Of a stretch of DNA of 64,000 bases, positions 12,301 through 29,689 are shown in pieces (the stretch's first letter is position 1; every line of letters begins with the position of its first letter). This DNA is from Ceratorhiza oryzae-sativae (lineage: Eukaryota > Basidiomycota > Agaricomycetes > Cantharellales > Ceratobasidiaceae). A program made the position numbers and the translations under genes. A model generated the notes under the pieces. That model had not been told where the DNA came from, ran no database searches, and saw only the letters and a program-made list of their open reading frames with translations. The stretch is from contig JARWMV010000236.1 in the NCBI GenBank assembly GCA_030998015.1, forward strand, positions 124,001 through 188,000. The letters are read 5' to 3'.

Positions 12301-13299
12301 AAGAAAATATATATATCTATTCACTATGACTGATTTATGATGAAATAAAGTTGAAGTATTGATATTCAGTTCATTAGAGTTGTTGGCTGAGCCGTAATAT
12401 TGTCGGACAGGTACAAAATGTGTAAATGTTTCTAGCGCTGAGGTCCAGACAAAATGGCCTCGGCTAATTAATGAAATCCCTCTTTCAGCCAGATTGGCCA
12501 ACCGCTCATCGAAATTGGTTGCAATTACATGAATCCGCCATCTGCACTTGCTTTACTTCACACATAGTATATATCGCAATCACTGGAATTCGAGTGACGA
12601 TTTACCGACGCGAGTGCGAATGCAGTCGGAACAGCTGTACGCTACAGAATTGCCAGCCCTGTCACTGTAGAAACTCAGACTGATCACGGCACTCTCGGGC
12701 CCAAATAGCTGTGATGTTGTGGCCAGAGTTGGCAGATGATGCCAACGGCGGATGTTCCTGTTGTTTGAGGAGGCACCAGACTTGACGGTCGCCGACCAAG
12801 TTGAGAGGCCTGAACTTGGACTTGGATGGGCGCTTTGGGTGATCCATGATATACCACTTAAGCAGCTCACCGTATCTTAATCCGGACCCCTGGTGCGATC
12901 TCACACAATCAAGGAGATAGTTAGGCATTTGCAAGGTCTCCCGTATACCGTATGGATATTTATGTAAGCTATTGACGCAAACAACAATGAGATAGATCGA
13001 CGTCGCTCATTCTAGACCAAGCAATCTTGGGGTGTTCTACTACAAAACACTGACAACCTGCGCTGAATGTTACCACACCCATAAGGGAGCGCTTCCGGTC
13101 TAGTTTCTCCACCTCTCATGAAAGGTGGTAATACTGAGAATAATCACTCAAAATAGGACATATGCTGGACAATCCCACCAACACCGGTCTCAATATGTGC
13201 CCACAAAGATGTTCCACCAACAAATCCTTCTATATGCGTCTTTATACTATGCCTAGATCTGGGGTATCAGTCTCAAGACCAGTGGAAGACATCAAACAC
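9347..13299. other. Gene-poor stretch of about 4 kb
   Basis: No family was recognised on either strand. The longest ORF is 128 codons at 10419-10805 (-); it has a few hydrophobic stretches but no motif I can name. Others at 11565-11864 (-) and 12580-12934 (-) look like chance frames. The stretch is more AT-rich than the neighbouring genes and may hold old mobile-element or gene relics. Confidence 0.5.
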
Positions 13300-14889
13300 C
13301 TACAATATTGCTCGGCGTTTTGTTATTTCCCAGGAATGCACTGCAATCGGTACTTTAAGATGCTGAAAATACCGTCGATTGTCTCCAACCAACAGTTTCA
13401 TGTCAGGCCAGGACATGGCAAGGATTCTAGTGGAGAGAGATTAAATACTTCATCAGAACGTTGCTCGTAAAGAATGCTAGGAGCTTACTGAGCAAGAGTC
13501 TCTAAACGACCGTCCTTTGATTCGTCCTCATTTCTGAAATGCTCGAGGCTGATGCTTTTGGTCCACAGCATGAGCGGATGGTCTGGGGGTGATTTCCACA
13601 AGGGCTCGGAAGGATATCCGCAAAGCCATCGATACCTTCAAAAGGAAGGTCGACAATCAAATGCTGCAATTGCGGAAGGAACAAGGCAATTCCCAGCAAG
13701 TCCCTAAAGTTCACTTGAAACGGAATATGCAAATATTCGAGTTTCGGCCACAGAGACCCGATATACTGGAGGATTGTCGAGTGAGGCATTGGCGGTGTGA
13801 CTGTTTCCCCATCAAGACCAAGCTTTCGCAGAGAGAGGGAAGATATATTATCTAACAGCGAAAGAATGAAGATATTAGGCGAAAGAGGGATAGTTAATGA
13901 GTTTAAATTAGGGCTATTTTGTGATATGAGTCGGAAGAGTAGAGCAGCTTTCTCATCAGTGATGCTAGCCACACTGATTACTGCGTGTTCCAAACGCGAG
14001 ACGATTGACGTAGTCCATAGTTTTATCAGAAGTTCAGTCGTCTGGCCGGCTATTTCAAGGTTCTTCAGGTTTGAAAGCCTGTCGGGTAGGAAATTGGGGC
14101 GAGAGACGATATGCTCGTGGTCGCCGTTGTTTAGGATACCCAGCAAGTGCAGAGTTGTCAGCTGTGAAAGTTCGAACAACCAACTGGCATTTTCTCCTGC
14201 AAGTACGAGAGTTGGTATGGTCAATGATTCGACGTTCATACAACGGGATCCCACAACCCGAGTAACGTGCCGCAGCATAGAGTAAGATGGTTCGGCGAGA
14301 AAATCACCACCCGAGTCGGGGATTAATTTAAACTCGGTCAGCGATTCGGATAGGAACATTCCAATCCATCCTAAGTCGGCAAAATGTCTTCCGCGAGAAC
14401 TGTCGATGCAGACACTAAGAACACGCAACTTTTGGCAAAATTGCTTCGCTTTAGTGTAGTCGAGTATCCAGTTCAAATATTTCTGTTGTTGCTGGAACCC
14501 CTCGTCATCTGCCACAGTGGTGAGGGTAATCCTGACGCCGAAAATATGCGGTGCATAAACTTTGAATCTTGAAAAGTAGTCATCAGTTTCTGCAGGGGAG
14601 GGAATGCGTGGCTGCCAACCATCAATATGAGTTGGGAGAGGCGCGCGATCGTAGTATCGAATAGACTGACGATATAAACTTCACGCCCATCTACACTCTT
14701 GGAGGCGACTCCACGAAGGAGGTACAACACGCTGGTCCAAGGCAAGAAAGGGTAGTTCCAGATATGGGGGATCGCAATCGAGAACATGCTCTGCGAGCAC
14801 TGAGCAAAGCTGGGACATGCGTAACGAGGTAGGAGAGAGCACACAATATTTAGCACTTCCAGTGGCAAATGGGGTTGGGAGTGCTGCAT
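13300..14889 (-). pseudogene. F-box protein with LRR-like C-terminal half, decayed
   Basis: The reading starts with an F-box (LPLEVLNIVCSLLP, then FAQCSQSMF and a PHIW end), which in intact proteins binds Skp1 and recruits SCF ubiquitin-ligase targets. Intron 14590-14684 (donor GTGAAG, acceptor CTGCAG) joins it to a leucine-rich repeat-like body (LNWILDY, DLGWIGMFLSESLTEF, LWPKLEYLHIPF). Near 13615 the frame must change to keep similarity to the second F-box copy at 43905 (PPDHPLMLWTKSISLEHF). A TAA near 13485 follows, and the last conserved block (SWPDMKLLVGDNRRYF) is reached only in another frame, ending at 13300. At least one base loss could be an assembly error, but the extra stop suggests true decay of the C-terminus. 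Confidence 0.6.
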
Positions 14890-15385
14890 TTGTGTCTATT
14901 CGGGAGTCAAAGTTTTGAAATGATGTTTTTCGAACTGGTTGGCATCTCTGGTGACCCAGCCTGAAGGAGAGCGCCCAGCGCTTGCCGATGGAACATATCA
15001 GGCAATAGCCACTTAGCCACATCTGCCACCGTGTGAACTCACCTCATTCAACATAGTTATTTCAACATTCATAGGAGCTATGTTTGGCAGTGATAGGAAG
15101 TAGTCAACGATAGCCGCCGCGTAGCTCTAGGTAGAATTGAGGCGAAAAGAGCCAAGTCACGTGGTAGCCACGCGCCTGGCGCATGAGGTGCGGTGCACGT
15201 GAAAAAGCTACATCCGGGTACTTCAGTTGCCCCACTTATCCTTGTGCTCACAAGTCTGGTCATTACATACACATCCAAACAAACCACGAACTAGGCAATA
15301 TTAGTCGTATAGTCGGCGTATCTCTGTTCTCCTACCAACGACGTTGACAACCGTCAGCGTCAATAGTCTTTTCGACTGCTCGGAT
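14890..15385. other. Divergent intergenic region, F-box / lipase
   Basis: No gene is seen. Two CACGTG E-boxes occur at 15158-15163 and 15196-15201, about 190-230 bases before the lipase ATG. Confidence 0.5.
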
Positions 15386-17945
15386 ATGACGCTATCGGGG
15401 TCACCGACGTCTGATGGTCCGGAGGAATCGATTCCAGCGTGGCATAGATTCTCGAATATGGGGCTCACTGTGGCATCTGTGGCCACGGCTCTTGGATTCG
15501 AAGCCGCCACGAGAGGCACACAGCTCGGGGTACGCACCCCAATCTTCATATTTATTCATTTGCACATACGTCCAAGCCGTTTCTTGCAGATGAAGTATTG
15601 AATTTCCGTCTCTAATACCTACTGCTCTACAGTTTCGTGTCACACGAGGCATTACGTCTGCCATCGCACTCAATTCAACCGCGCTTGCCGAGCATATCGT
15701 ATTCGGGGGATCCATGGGAGCGGCTCCAGCTGTCGGCCGCGCCATTAATTCTGCATTCTCATTTGCCGAGTCTCTTGCTCTTGCACCCATTCAACTTGGG
15801 CATAACCTAGCGAGCACATCCCTGGTTGCGGCTTCCTCGTCTCTTGATCTGCTCGTTTGGTTATTCGGGACTCAAGAAGTCGGGTTTTCGCTGGCCGAGT
15901 TTGGAACTCTTGTTCAGAGAGAGTGGGCGAATCCCCCTGGGATAGAGAGTTTGCCAGAGGAACGATATGGGGCCGCGAGCATTGCCAGGGCTCTAGTGAC
16001 TTGGGCGGCACTGCAAGATGCGACCAGTGTCTGGGGAATGAAACAATGCTTAAAGGGCACAAAAGAAATACCAATGAGCGTGTGGAAGGGTCATCATTCG
16101 AGCCATGGACCAAAGTCGAAGGAGGACGAGGCTAATGAGGAAAATCCCGACGATTGGGAAATTGTCGTTACCTCAAATGAGCAGCTTCCCGACGATGGCG
16201 GAACGCTTGTCCAAGCTCAGATTTCGCATTTCCGCCCACCTGGAGCGTACGTTTGGGCAGAGCCTGAGGAGATGCCCATGTCCCCCACGGAATCAGAGCC
16301 CCCCCTAACGCCCACCACTCCACGCTCCGAGACAACTAGGACCGACATCACTAGGGTCAACACCGGGCTTGCCTCGACACCAGTAGTCGACTGGGCGCAT
16401 CTTCGGCCGATTTTGCGTCGCATGTCACATATGGTCATAGGGGGCTATGGCGGCGCATCCTTCTGTTCTTCGGTCTCGCGTTCCCTTCAGTTAGTGAGGC
16501 TGCTGCTTCGGACCAGCCCACACCTTCCCCTACAACGTCTTCTCCATCTAGAACGGCTCCCAGAAGATCTCAGACTATCACTGATGTCGTCCACACGGCC
16601 GAGTCTTCGGCTCGCGCTCCTCAAAAGCCCGCCGCATCAGAACCGAGACGCACATGGTGGGGGCTGATTACCGGTCAGCATGACCAGGAGATTTTTGAAC
16701 GATTTGCCGGGCATTCAAGAGGGACGGATGGGGAGGGTAGTGAAAAGAGAAACACGGCTGTCCTAGGAGACGCGGCGAGGTTGCCTAGGTTTTGGGTATT
16801 GACTGACCACGCAAGGCAGCAGGTTGTGCTAGTATTACGAGGTGTGCCTGATATTCCAGCCGTTTTTCCGGGGTGTAGCTAATGAGATTTAGGAACCTAT
16901 TCACTTAATGAGCTCGCAATTGTGAGTCGAGAACATTACACCTGGGCCTGTGTATCCAACGTGGCTTTAGGATTTAACCTGTGATCCGGTCCCATTCACT
17001 CCAGCAAAAGAAAAGCCAATCATGACAGGACCCACTCTCGAATCCAACGAGAAACAACCTGAGAATGACGAACTTCATTTTGTACATGGAGGGATGCTCA
17101 AGACTGCTGAGCTTATGGGACTTCCTGGAAAGCCGGTTCATACCGCCGTTGCAAATGCTTTGAGGGCGAACAGGGGGTATGGTAGGTCCTGCAAGACGTA
17201 CCTGAGGTCTTTGGATGCTCACTGCCACCCTAGAGTTAATTTTAACCGGACATTCCTTGGGGGCTGGAGTTGCGTCTCTGCTGGCTTTAGTAGGTTTGGC
17301 GTTGGCTACCTAGAAACTTGGCTAACCCATCCATGGACAGATCTGGGCAGACCCGTCAACCGGCCTCACAGTCCGCCGCAGTGGTCTTCCCTCCCACCGA
17401 CGGGTAACGACCTACTGCTTCGGTCCACCCTGTGTCATGTCTGCACGCTTGTCCAAGCTGGCCAAGTCGATGGTTACTTCGTTTGTCTACTCGCACGATA
17501 TCGTGTCGACGCTATCACTTGGTTCGGTTCGAGATATGCAACGTGCTGCGGCATGGTTGTGCGCAGGAACCGGGGAGGAGAGTGTGGGGAACGTGTTGTC
17601 CAAGGCCACGAGACGAAGGTTTGGAAGGGGCGGAGAAGAGGAGGATGCCAAGGCCACAGAACAATGGGCGAGTCGTTTCGGAACTTTGCTTGGTAGGGCG
17701 ATGCTGAATCTGAGAGACACTAGCTGCTGTCTTTTCGAAAGACGCTTGAAGCGAATATGAACATGGCAGACCTCTTTCCTCCTGGAAGAGTCCTTTGGGC
17801 GCTCAACGACTGCGATGTGCTGCGTGAAACGCTGGAAAGCGTGAACCCAGTTGACCGGGAGCCTGGAGTTTTACATTTGTTCGAAGTCGAGGATGTGGAG
17901 CGAGCGTTTTCGCAAATCGTATTTTCTCGAGACATGCTTTCGTGA
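15386..17945 (+). CDS. Class 3 lipase family protein (sn1-diacylglycerol-lipase-like)
   Basis: Predicted serine hydrolase acting on acylglycerols at membranes. Exon 1 (15386-15529) is followed by an exon from 15633 with an Ala/Ser-rich, moderately hydrophobic segment (FGGSMGAAPAVGRAIN). A disordered linker follows, then the lipase core: FWVLTDHARQQVVLVLRGT, SLNELAIDLTCDP, FVHGGMLKTAE, and the nucleophile elbow LTGHSLGAGVASLLAL. Later blocks are WADPSTGLT, TYCFGPPCVMS and FVYSHDIVSTLSLGS, which carries the likely catalytic Asp. The reading ends at TGA 17943-17945. The frame breaks near 16460 and 17730, and in both places one extra base restores similarity. Most introns are 50-60 bases long. 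The call is strong for the domain, weaker for the substrate. Confidence 0.8.
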
Positions 17946-18132
17946 GTGGCAGGTCAGGCCGGCTTATTACGCGGTTGCGCTAACAGAAGAATCCCAGCTC
18001 TCATTTGCCGCACAATTATAATCGAGCCGTCCAAGAATTGCTGTAGCACCCCAGTATTGTCAGGACAGCGCGTTATTAAGATACAAGTACTATACAATGT
18101 TGATGTAGACCATAGAAACAACAGCGCCTAGG

Positions 18133-18594
18133 CTATGAATTTTCAAGTTGGTCTCGAGGGCGATATGTGATCCCACGGCTTTGCAAGTCGTCTATGACAT
18201 CTTCCGGTACACGCCCAGATACGCGTACTGCGTACATCCCTTTCACGTATTTGTCTGGTGGCAGACTCAGAACGGAAGCCGAGAACAAACGTTTGGGCGC
18301 ACTCACGGACTCTCTGCCATCGACCCACCCAGCTCTCCTCCGGGTTCATGAGCGCAATCACGCCATCAAAGGTGGCGCTCGTTCTATGCTGTACATTTTC
18401 TTGGCTTCCCTTGAGCTGTGCAAACCAATCAGAATACAATACTCGGGGTCGGGTGAATCAACAAAACTGACCTGCAGAATCTCATCGCAGTTTGGACACC
18501 CCTCTCGCTTAAAATCCTGCGCGGTCTGTATGATAGAACACAACAGACACGCCCTCAAATTCCGATTCTTGGCGTTTGGGGGGATGGTGGCCAT
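18133..18594 (-). CDS. SPT4: Transcription elongation factor Spt4
   Basis: Spt4 pairs with Spt5 (the DSIF complex), which binds elongating RNA polymerase. Three exons, 18594-18472, 18415-18307 and 18254-18133, give 117 residues, the usual length of the family, with no frame problem. The N-terminal half carries the four-cysteine zinc finger (CLLC...CPNC), then [22 protein letters not shown] and the closing [15 protein letters not shown]. Both introns have standard ends (GTCAGT, GTGAGT). An in-frame ATG four codons upstream (18606) is an alternative start. The gene is divergent from SDA1, with only 82 bases between the start codons. Confidence 0.92.
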
Positions 18595-18676
18595 GGTCAA
18601 GTGCAATGTGGCTCCAGATCACGTGCCTGGTTGTCACTGAATTTGATCTGAAATTTGGCTCTGGCTGCTCTTGACC
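18595..18676. promoter_or_regulatory. 82-base bidirectional promoter SPT4 / SDA1 with CACGTG
   Basis: The whole space between the two divergent start codons is 82 bases. It holds a CACGTG E-box at 18620-18625 and no clear TATA box. Confidence 0.5.
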
Positions 18677-21510
18677 ATGACCCGTAAAGTCGGCCGGGGC
18701 GCTCTCCTCACATCCAACCTCCCCCAGCTCCAAAACTTGATCAGGAGAGACCCGGTTGGGTACAGGGAAGAGTTTCTCCAGCAGTGGAACCACTATGATT
18801 CGATTCGACAGATATTCGAGTTGAAGCCGGACGATGATGCGCAAGCAGAGAGGTTCCGGGAGTTGGTCACGTTTATTTCGCATGTGAGTAGGAATCATAT
18901 AGACAGTTGGCGATCAAATTTATGCTGGGTTTGTTATATAGGTAGCACAATGCTATCCAAAGGAAACGGCACAATTCCGAGTCAGATCTCAGAGCTCCTG
19001 CTCCAGAGTTATGCGACTCTTGCTCCAGAGACGAGGAAGAATCTTGTAACAAACCTAGTGATGCTACGGAACAAAGAGGTCATAACCCCATCGAGTGCGT
19101 TCTTCGTCTCCTTTCCTTAATCACACATGACTCATCTACATCACCTTGCCGGAACAGCCTTCTCAAATGCCTCTTTCCTCTCCTCCCACGAACGACGTCT
19201 TCGTCTCTTCGATCATTCATTCGCAAGACCATCCTCGCCGATATCCGGACAGCCAATATGAAAACCAAGAACCACAAGCTTAACCGGGCAGTACAGGCAA
19301 TGCTATTCGGAATGGTTGAGCGCGGCATGGACGGAGAGGTTCAAGGGGACAAGGGCAAGTTGAGAAATAAGCCTGTTGGGGAGAGGGAAGGAGGGGAAGA
19401 AGCCATGTGGGCCGTTATGGTTGCAAAAGAGCTATGGAAAAAGGGAGTTTGGTGCGTATAATAGCTGTAGAACTACAGGGGACCATCACAACTGAATGGG
19501 ATGGGCAGGAATGACGCGAAGACGGTGTCGATCATCGAGTTTGGCTGTTTCCACCCTGTGACCAAAGTCCAGAGTGGATCCCTACACTTTTTCTTGGGTA
19601 GTGACGACGAAAAGGAAGACAGCGACGATGAAGATGACGAGGCAAGTGTTTCTAAACAGCATTGAAGCACGCATTGTGACTTATCTGGCGCATATAACAT
19701 AGGGCCCAGACATGAAAGCGCTCCAACATCGACGGACGATTAACAAAAAGACTCGAAGTGGGGACAAGAAGATGGACAAGGCAGCCAAAGCAGCGAAAAA
19801 GGTGCGTTCGCTATCGGTTCTTCGTTGACGCAGCAACTCATTCGAGTCGGCAGAAACGAATCGCTAAAGCCAATGAAGGCTCAAACGCAAACTTTCCAGC
19901 TATCCAATTACTAAATGATCCTCAGACGTTTGGTGAAAAACTGTATGATCTATTGAACAAATACGGTCCGTCTGTCGCGGTTCCTAGCCAGCTCTGATTG
20001 AGCGTGATTTTACAGACAAGCGATTCTCGTTGGACCACAAGATTCTGATTATGCAACTGCTGAGCCGTGTCATGGGAGTGCACAAACTCTGTGTCTTGGC
20101 CTTTTATTCATACATCGTCAAGTGATTTAATCCTGTTGACCCGTCCATTCTCGTCCACTGAATGCTTTGCTCTAGGTACCTAACCTACCACCAGCTCCGG
20201 GTCACTTCAATATTAGTTGCCCTTGCGCAATCAGTCCATGACCTCACCCCGCCCGACACACTGGAGCCCGTCATTCGTAAACTGGCACACGAGTTTGTCC
20301 ATCCGGGAGTCGGACCTGAAGTGATCGCTGCCGGTTTGAACTCGATTCGAGAAGTGGCAAGGCGTCAGCCGTGGTGTGTGCCGCCAGACTTGCTGGGGGA
20401 CCTGATTGAATACCGGAAGAGTCGAGACAAGGGAGTCACCAGCGCCGCGCGAAGTTTGTTGCAGCTGTACCGAGAAGTCAATCCTGGCATGCTGAAGCGT
20501 CGCGAGCGGGGTAAGAGTGCGAGCATCGGCATGAAGGATGGCGGAAAAGGGCCTAAGCCGTTCGGGTATACCGGGGGAGTGACAAATGGGATCGAGGGTC
20601 TAGAGGTTAGTCCAGTCTTATCCCTTGAGTCCTACCATGTGTTTCTATTATTACTGTTATTGACACGCGTGTATCACACAGCTCCTTGAGGACTATCTCG
20701 AGCACAAGTCGGAGGCTGGGTCCGATGCCGGGTCTGACGACGAGGGCTGGGATGCATGGGAAGTCGACTCGGAGTCGTCCGACTCGTCCGACTCGTCCGA
20801 AGGCTGGATTGATGTGGAGTCGGACGACGGGGAGTTGGAATTAGCGATAGCGAGGACGAGGCCGATAAGAAGAAGCGAAAAGGAAAGTCCAAAGCTCAAG
20901 ACGAAGACGAGGAAATGGAAGAGGCTGTGGACAAGGCCGAGCCTGAGCCTGAACCCGAGCCTGAACCGGCCCGAGTCTCGACGCTGGCGAGTACCAAGGT
21001 GCGTCAAAAATTCCCCCCCCCCGCGTATCGGGTTCTAGCCACTGAGGGGCCCCGCTGTTATCTCTAGATCCTCACTCCAGCCGATTTCGCGCTCTTGAAC
21101 GAACTGCGTATCAAGGCCGCAACGCAAGAAGCCGAATCGGGCGGTGGATCGGCAGCGAAACGGAAGCTCGCGGTGCTCGAAGCTCAACGCAAGGCCAACT
21201 CTTCTAGCGCCTCGAACATGTTCTTGTCCGAACATGACATTGAGGGGCCGCGCAAAAAGGCCAAGGCAGACTATGAGGAGCGATGGCGTCTGTCCAAAAG
21301 GGACGCGAAGGGCGGGAGAAGTTTGGCTCAGCCAAGGGCAAGAAGAACAAGGAGGCCCCGAGCAGTTCGACGAATCGGGAAAAGGCGCGGAACAAGCCTT
21401 TGATGATGATACTCGCGAGTGGGGCAGTGCGCAACAAGAAAAAGGCAAGTCTGAGGGACAAGCAGAAGAAACTGCGTGCGCACATCGAGCGGGCCAAGAA
21501 GGCCAAGTAG
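18677..21510 (+). CDS. SDA1: Sda1 ribosome biogenesis protein
   Basis: Sda1 is a nucleolar/nuclear HEAT-like protein needed for maturation and export of the 60S ribosomal subunit. Conserved blocks appear in order: [105 protein letters not shown], then [16 protein letters not shown] and [19 protein letters not shown]. An acidic tail ([10 protein letters not shown]) and a basic end with KKNKEAPSS and a final KKAK follow. Intron 19642-19702 has a GC donor (GCAAGT). The frame fails near 19095, 20840 and 21283, each explained by one lost base, which is improbable for an essential gene and points to assembly errors. A C10 run lies in the intron near 21015. Confidence 0.88.
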
Positions 21511-21678
21511 GATATTGGTGGTGTCCCCTGGATTCAAATGTTGTATGTCCTAGTTGGGTGGTGATATGTGATGTTGTTTGGCCGGATGATGCCGGCGGTG
21601 CGATCACGTCAGATTCACGTGTGCCAAAAGTTATCTCTCTGCGGCCTTGGTCGGATTTACAACCTGGAGACGGGTGCA

Positions 21679-21686
21679 TATAAATA
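21679..21686 (+). promoter_or_regulatory. TATA box of KGD4
   Basis: TATAAATA is 43 bases upstream of the KGD4 ATG. A CACGTG at 21616-21621 lies a further 60 bases upstream. Confidence 0.5.
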
Positions 21687-21728
21687 CCAGCAGACGAGCA
21701 CCTGTGTGGACCATCCACTGCGACTACG

Positions 21729-22154
21729 ATGATCGCCACTCGCTGCGTAGCTGCCACTGCCCGGGTCCACAAGCCCCTCATCCACTTTGTCGGCAAGCGG
21801 GTCATGCCCAAGGGTCAGCCAGTCCACGCCTCGTTTCAGACAGCGACCAGCTCACCCCTATGCTAGAGCCGCATGTGCCCCAGCCACACCCTGCAGCGCC
21901 CCAAGAGATGCGCACGACATTCGAGGAGTTCCGACGCCGGTTCAAGTCGTACTCGGCCCCGACAGCCCGCAAGAGCAGCGAGAACGTGGTGACCTACAAC
22001 CAGATCTGGGAGGCGCCCAAGCGGTTCTGGAAGAGCAGGCTCATCCTTACTGAGAGCGAGATGGACGCTGTGATGGTGAGTCGTGGCTGTCGGTTGTCAC
22101 GAGTCGGTGCCGGTGGACTGAAATTGCGTGCAGAGCGGGGGTGCTGCCCGGTGA
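21729..22154 (+). CDS. KGD4: Kgd4 / YMR31-type mitochondrial protein
   Basis: Small mitochondrial protein that anchors the E3 component in the 2-oxoglutarate dehydrogenase complex; it was formerly catalogued as mitoribosomal protein YMR-31/S36. Three exons, 21729-21800, 21851-22075 and 22134-22154, give 105 residues. The basic N-terminus suits a mitochondrial presequence. Family marks are KPLIHFVGKR, a histidine/proline segment PHVPQPHPAAP, FWEAP-like IWEAPKRFW, and the closing ESEMDAVMSGGA. The first donor (GTCATG) is not optimal but is the only one that keeps the family alignment. The gene lies tail to tail with the proteasome gene. Confidence 0.8.
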
Positions 22155-22433
22155 ACGGTGTCCGACAGGCCGAAACGCACTGTACAGCGCTGAATCAGCG
22201 ATGAATGCTAGCGCACGTCCCATACCCTCGACTGTCTCGATGCCCGTCGTCACCTCGTTCCCACCCGCCCAAAATTCGATCACACGGTTGATCATCCTAT
22301 TTCATCACTGTATATCATCACTTTCGGCATGTCTTCTCCTTTATGTTTGATGCTTCTTTCTTGAAAGAACCCTTCCACTTGCTGTAATCCCAGAATTTAT
22401 CGATTGATATGATTTACAATTTACATGCCAATA

Positions 22434-23624
22434 CTAGTCGCGTTCAGCATAAGCCAACAAGTGTCGCTCGAGCTCGTCCTCGGGCATTGTACGCCATCGG
22501 CCGTCCTCGCTTCCCCCAGTCGAGACTATCCCTATCTCGAGCTCGCCCGGCTTAAAGTCGGTGGATAGCACGGTGGAGATTGCCTCAATTGCCATCTGAG
22601 CAAAGTATGCGTTTAGTGTTCAGGGGTGAGGATCGAGGGTGAGGATCGAAAACAGGCAAAGTCACAGAAGAGGAAAAGTGCGCAGAAAACCGCCAAGGCA
22701 AAGATAAGAGAGAGAGCGCGAGATGAATGGCGAAAGCGGCAAGCAGGTCAACGCACCTCGATCACCGCGTCCCGCTCCAACTTTTTCCCTGCAACGCTCG
22801 CATCATCTGAAGCACCATCCAGCTTTTTCCACTTTTTCTCCAAAAAGTTCATCGACTCTTGTTGTTTTTGTCCGGCTGCGGTTGCGTGGAAGCCGACAAA
22901 GTATCCGGCCGGATCGAGCTTGAAGATTTGTGGGCCAGTCTCGGGGTCGATCCCGATCAGGATCATGGCTAGAGATTGGGATCATTCAAGACGAGAAGAT
23001 GTGAGAAACAAGAGGCAAGAGAGAAAGCAGGGCGGAGAGGGTCAAAGACACGGACGTACCGATGCCAAGAGGGCGCATAGCTGCGCGTTGGGTATACACC
23101 TGATTGATATTCGCCATACGCCTCGCGAGCGCATCGGGGGTGATCTCGTAGCCGTATTTGTACCTAAACTCGGCGGCTTCGGCGCGTGCCCGTGCGACTT
23201 GGGCTCGTGCATCGGCTAGATGCAAAGGTCGGTCCAAGGGTCAACGAGAGATATCAGTTAAATGTGCCCACCGACGAGGCCAACCATGACACATCCGATA
23301 GTCGGAGTAAGGCTGAATAAATGGGTAATGGTCGAGGCATCAATGAGCTTGTCCTATATCAAGCGGTCAAGTAACCACAACAATGGCAAGCCCACAAACA
23401 GCGACTTACAGGAACCTTTTTCTGTGTAATCACAACACAAGTGTCCTTGCCCCGAATCGCAATCGCCGTCTGTCCTGAACCCGAAATAGCCTTGAACGCA
23501 TACTCTTTCGCCAGGATCAATCCGACGCAATCCAAGCTCGTTGTATGCACGACCCACCGACTTGATAGAGCCGCCCCTCTGGGGAGAACACAGTCAGATA
23601 TCGGTCATACGATGTGCGGCTCAT
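22434..23624 (-). CDS. SCL1: 20S proteasome subunit alpha type-1 (Scl1/PSMA6)
   Basis: This is one of seven alpha subunits forming the outer ring and gate of the 20S proteasome core. The N-terminus [20 protein letters not shown] is the proteasome alpha signature in its alpha-1 form and continues with VEYAFKAI across an intron. Further blocks are [69 protein letters not shown] and [15 protein letters not shown]. The C-terminus [15 protein letters not shown] ends at TAG 22434-22436. At least five introns are present and all exons join in frame. It is transcribed divergently from the RNA polymerase III gene. Confidence 0.93.
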
Positions 23625-23771
23625 GGTGTCGGCACGAGGGACGCGCAGAGTGCTGGGTGACGCGTCTCTGCCCGTGATCGAGGGCTTTTATACAAATTAC
23701 ATAACATGTCCACGTGACTGATCGCCACGGGATTTTGGTCCTGTTTCTTGCCTTGACTCGGCCTCGATGAG
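23625..23771. promoter_or_regulatory. 147-base bidirectional promoter SCL1 / RPC1 with CACGTGAC
   Basis: The space between two divergent housekeeping genes. It holds CACGTGAC at 23711-23718 and a TTTTATA stretch near 23687. Confidence 0.5.
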
Positions 23772-29397
<5,626 letters not shown>

Positions 29398-29689
29398 TTA
29401 TTCATTTGATGCAAGCACCACTTTCTGTATTCTAGAGATTCCACTGAAATGATCAAACTTGCACTGGCTCAAGGCAAAATTCTACAGCCCTAGGTGGTCG
29501 CACGAAAAAAAACGACCAATCAAAGCTCGCGAGGTGCTAAAGGCATTATGCTGCGCGGGCCAATATAATGTACCACTCACAGCTTTCCTTGAACTCAATG
29601 TTCATAATTACCTGGAAGCAGCAACCCTATTCGACAGGCGCATGGTCGCAAATTCTACGAAACAAAAATAGACTTTATCATAGGCAAAT
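29398..29689. other. Intergenic, nothing recognised
   Basis: I see no coding or RNA signal in these 290 bases downstream of RPC1. Confidence 0.5.
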
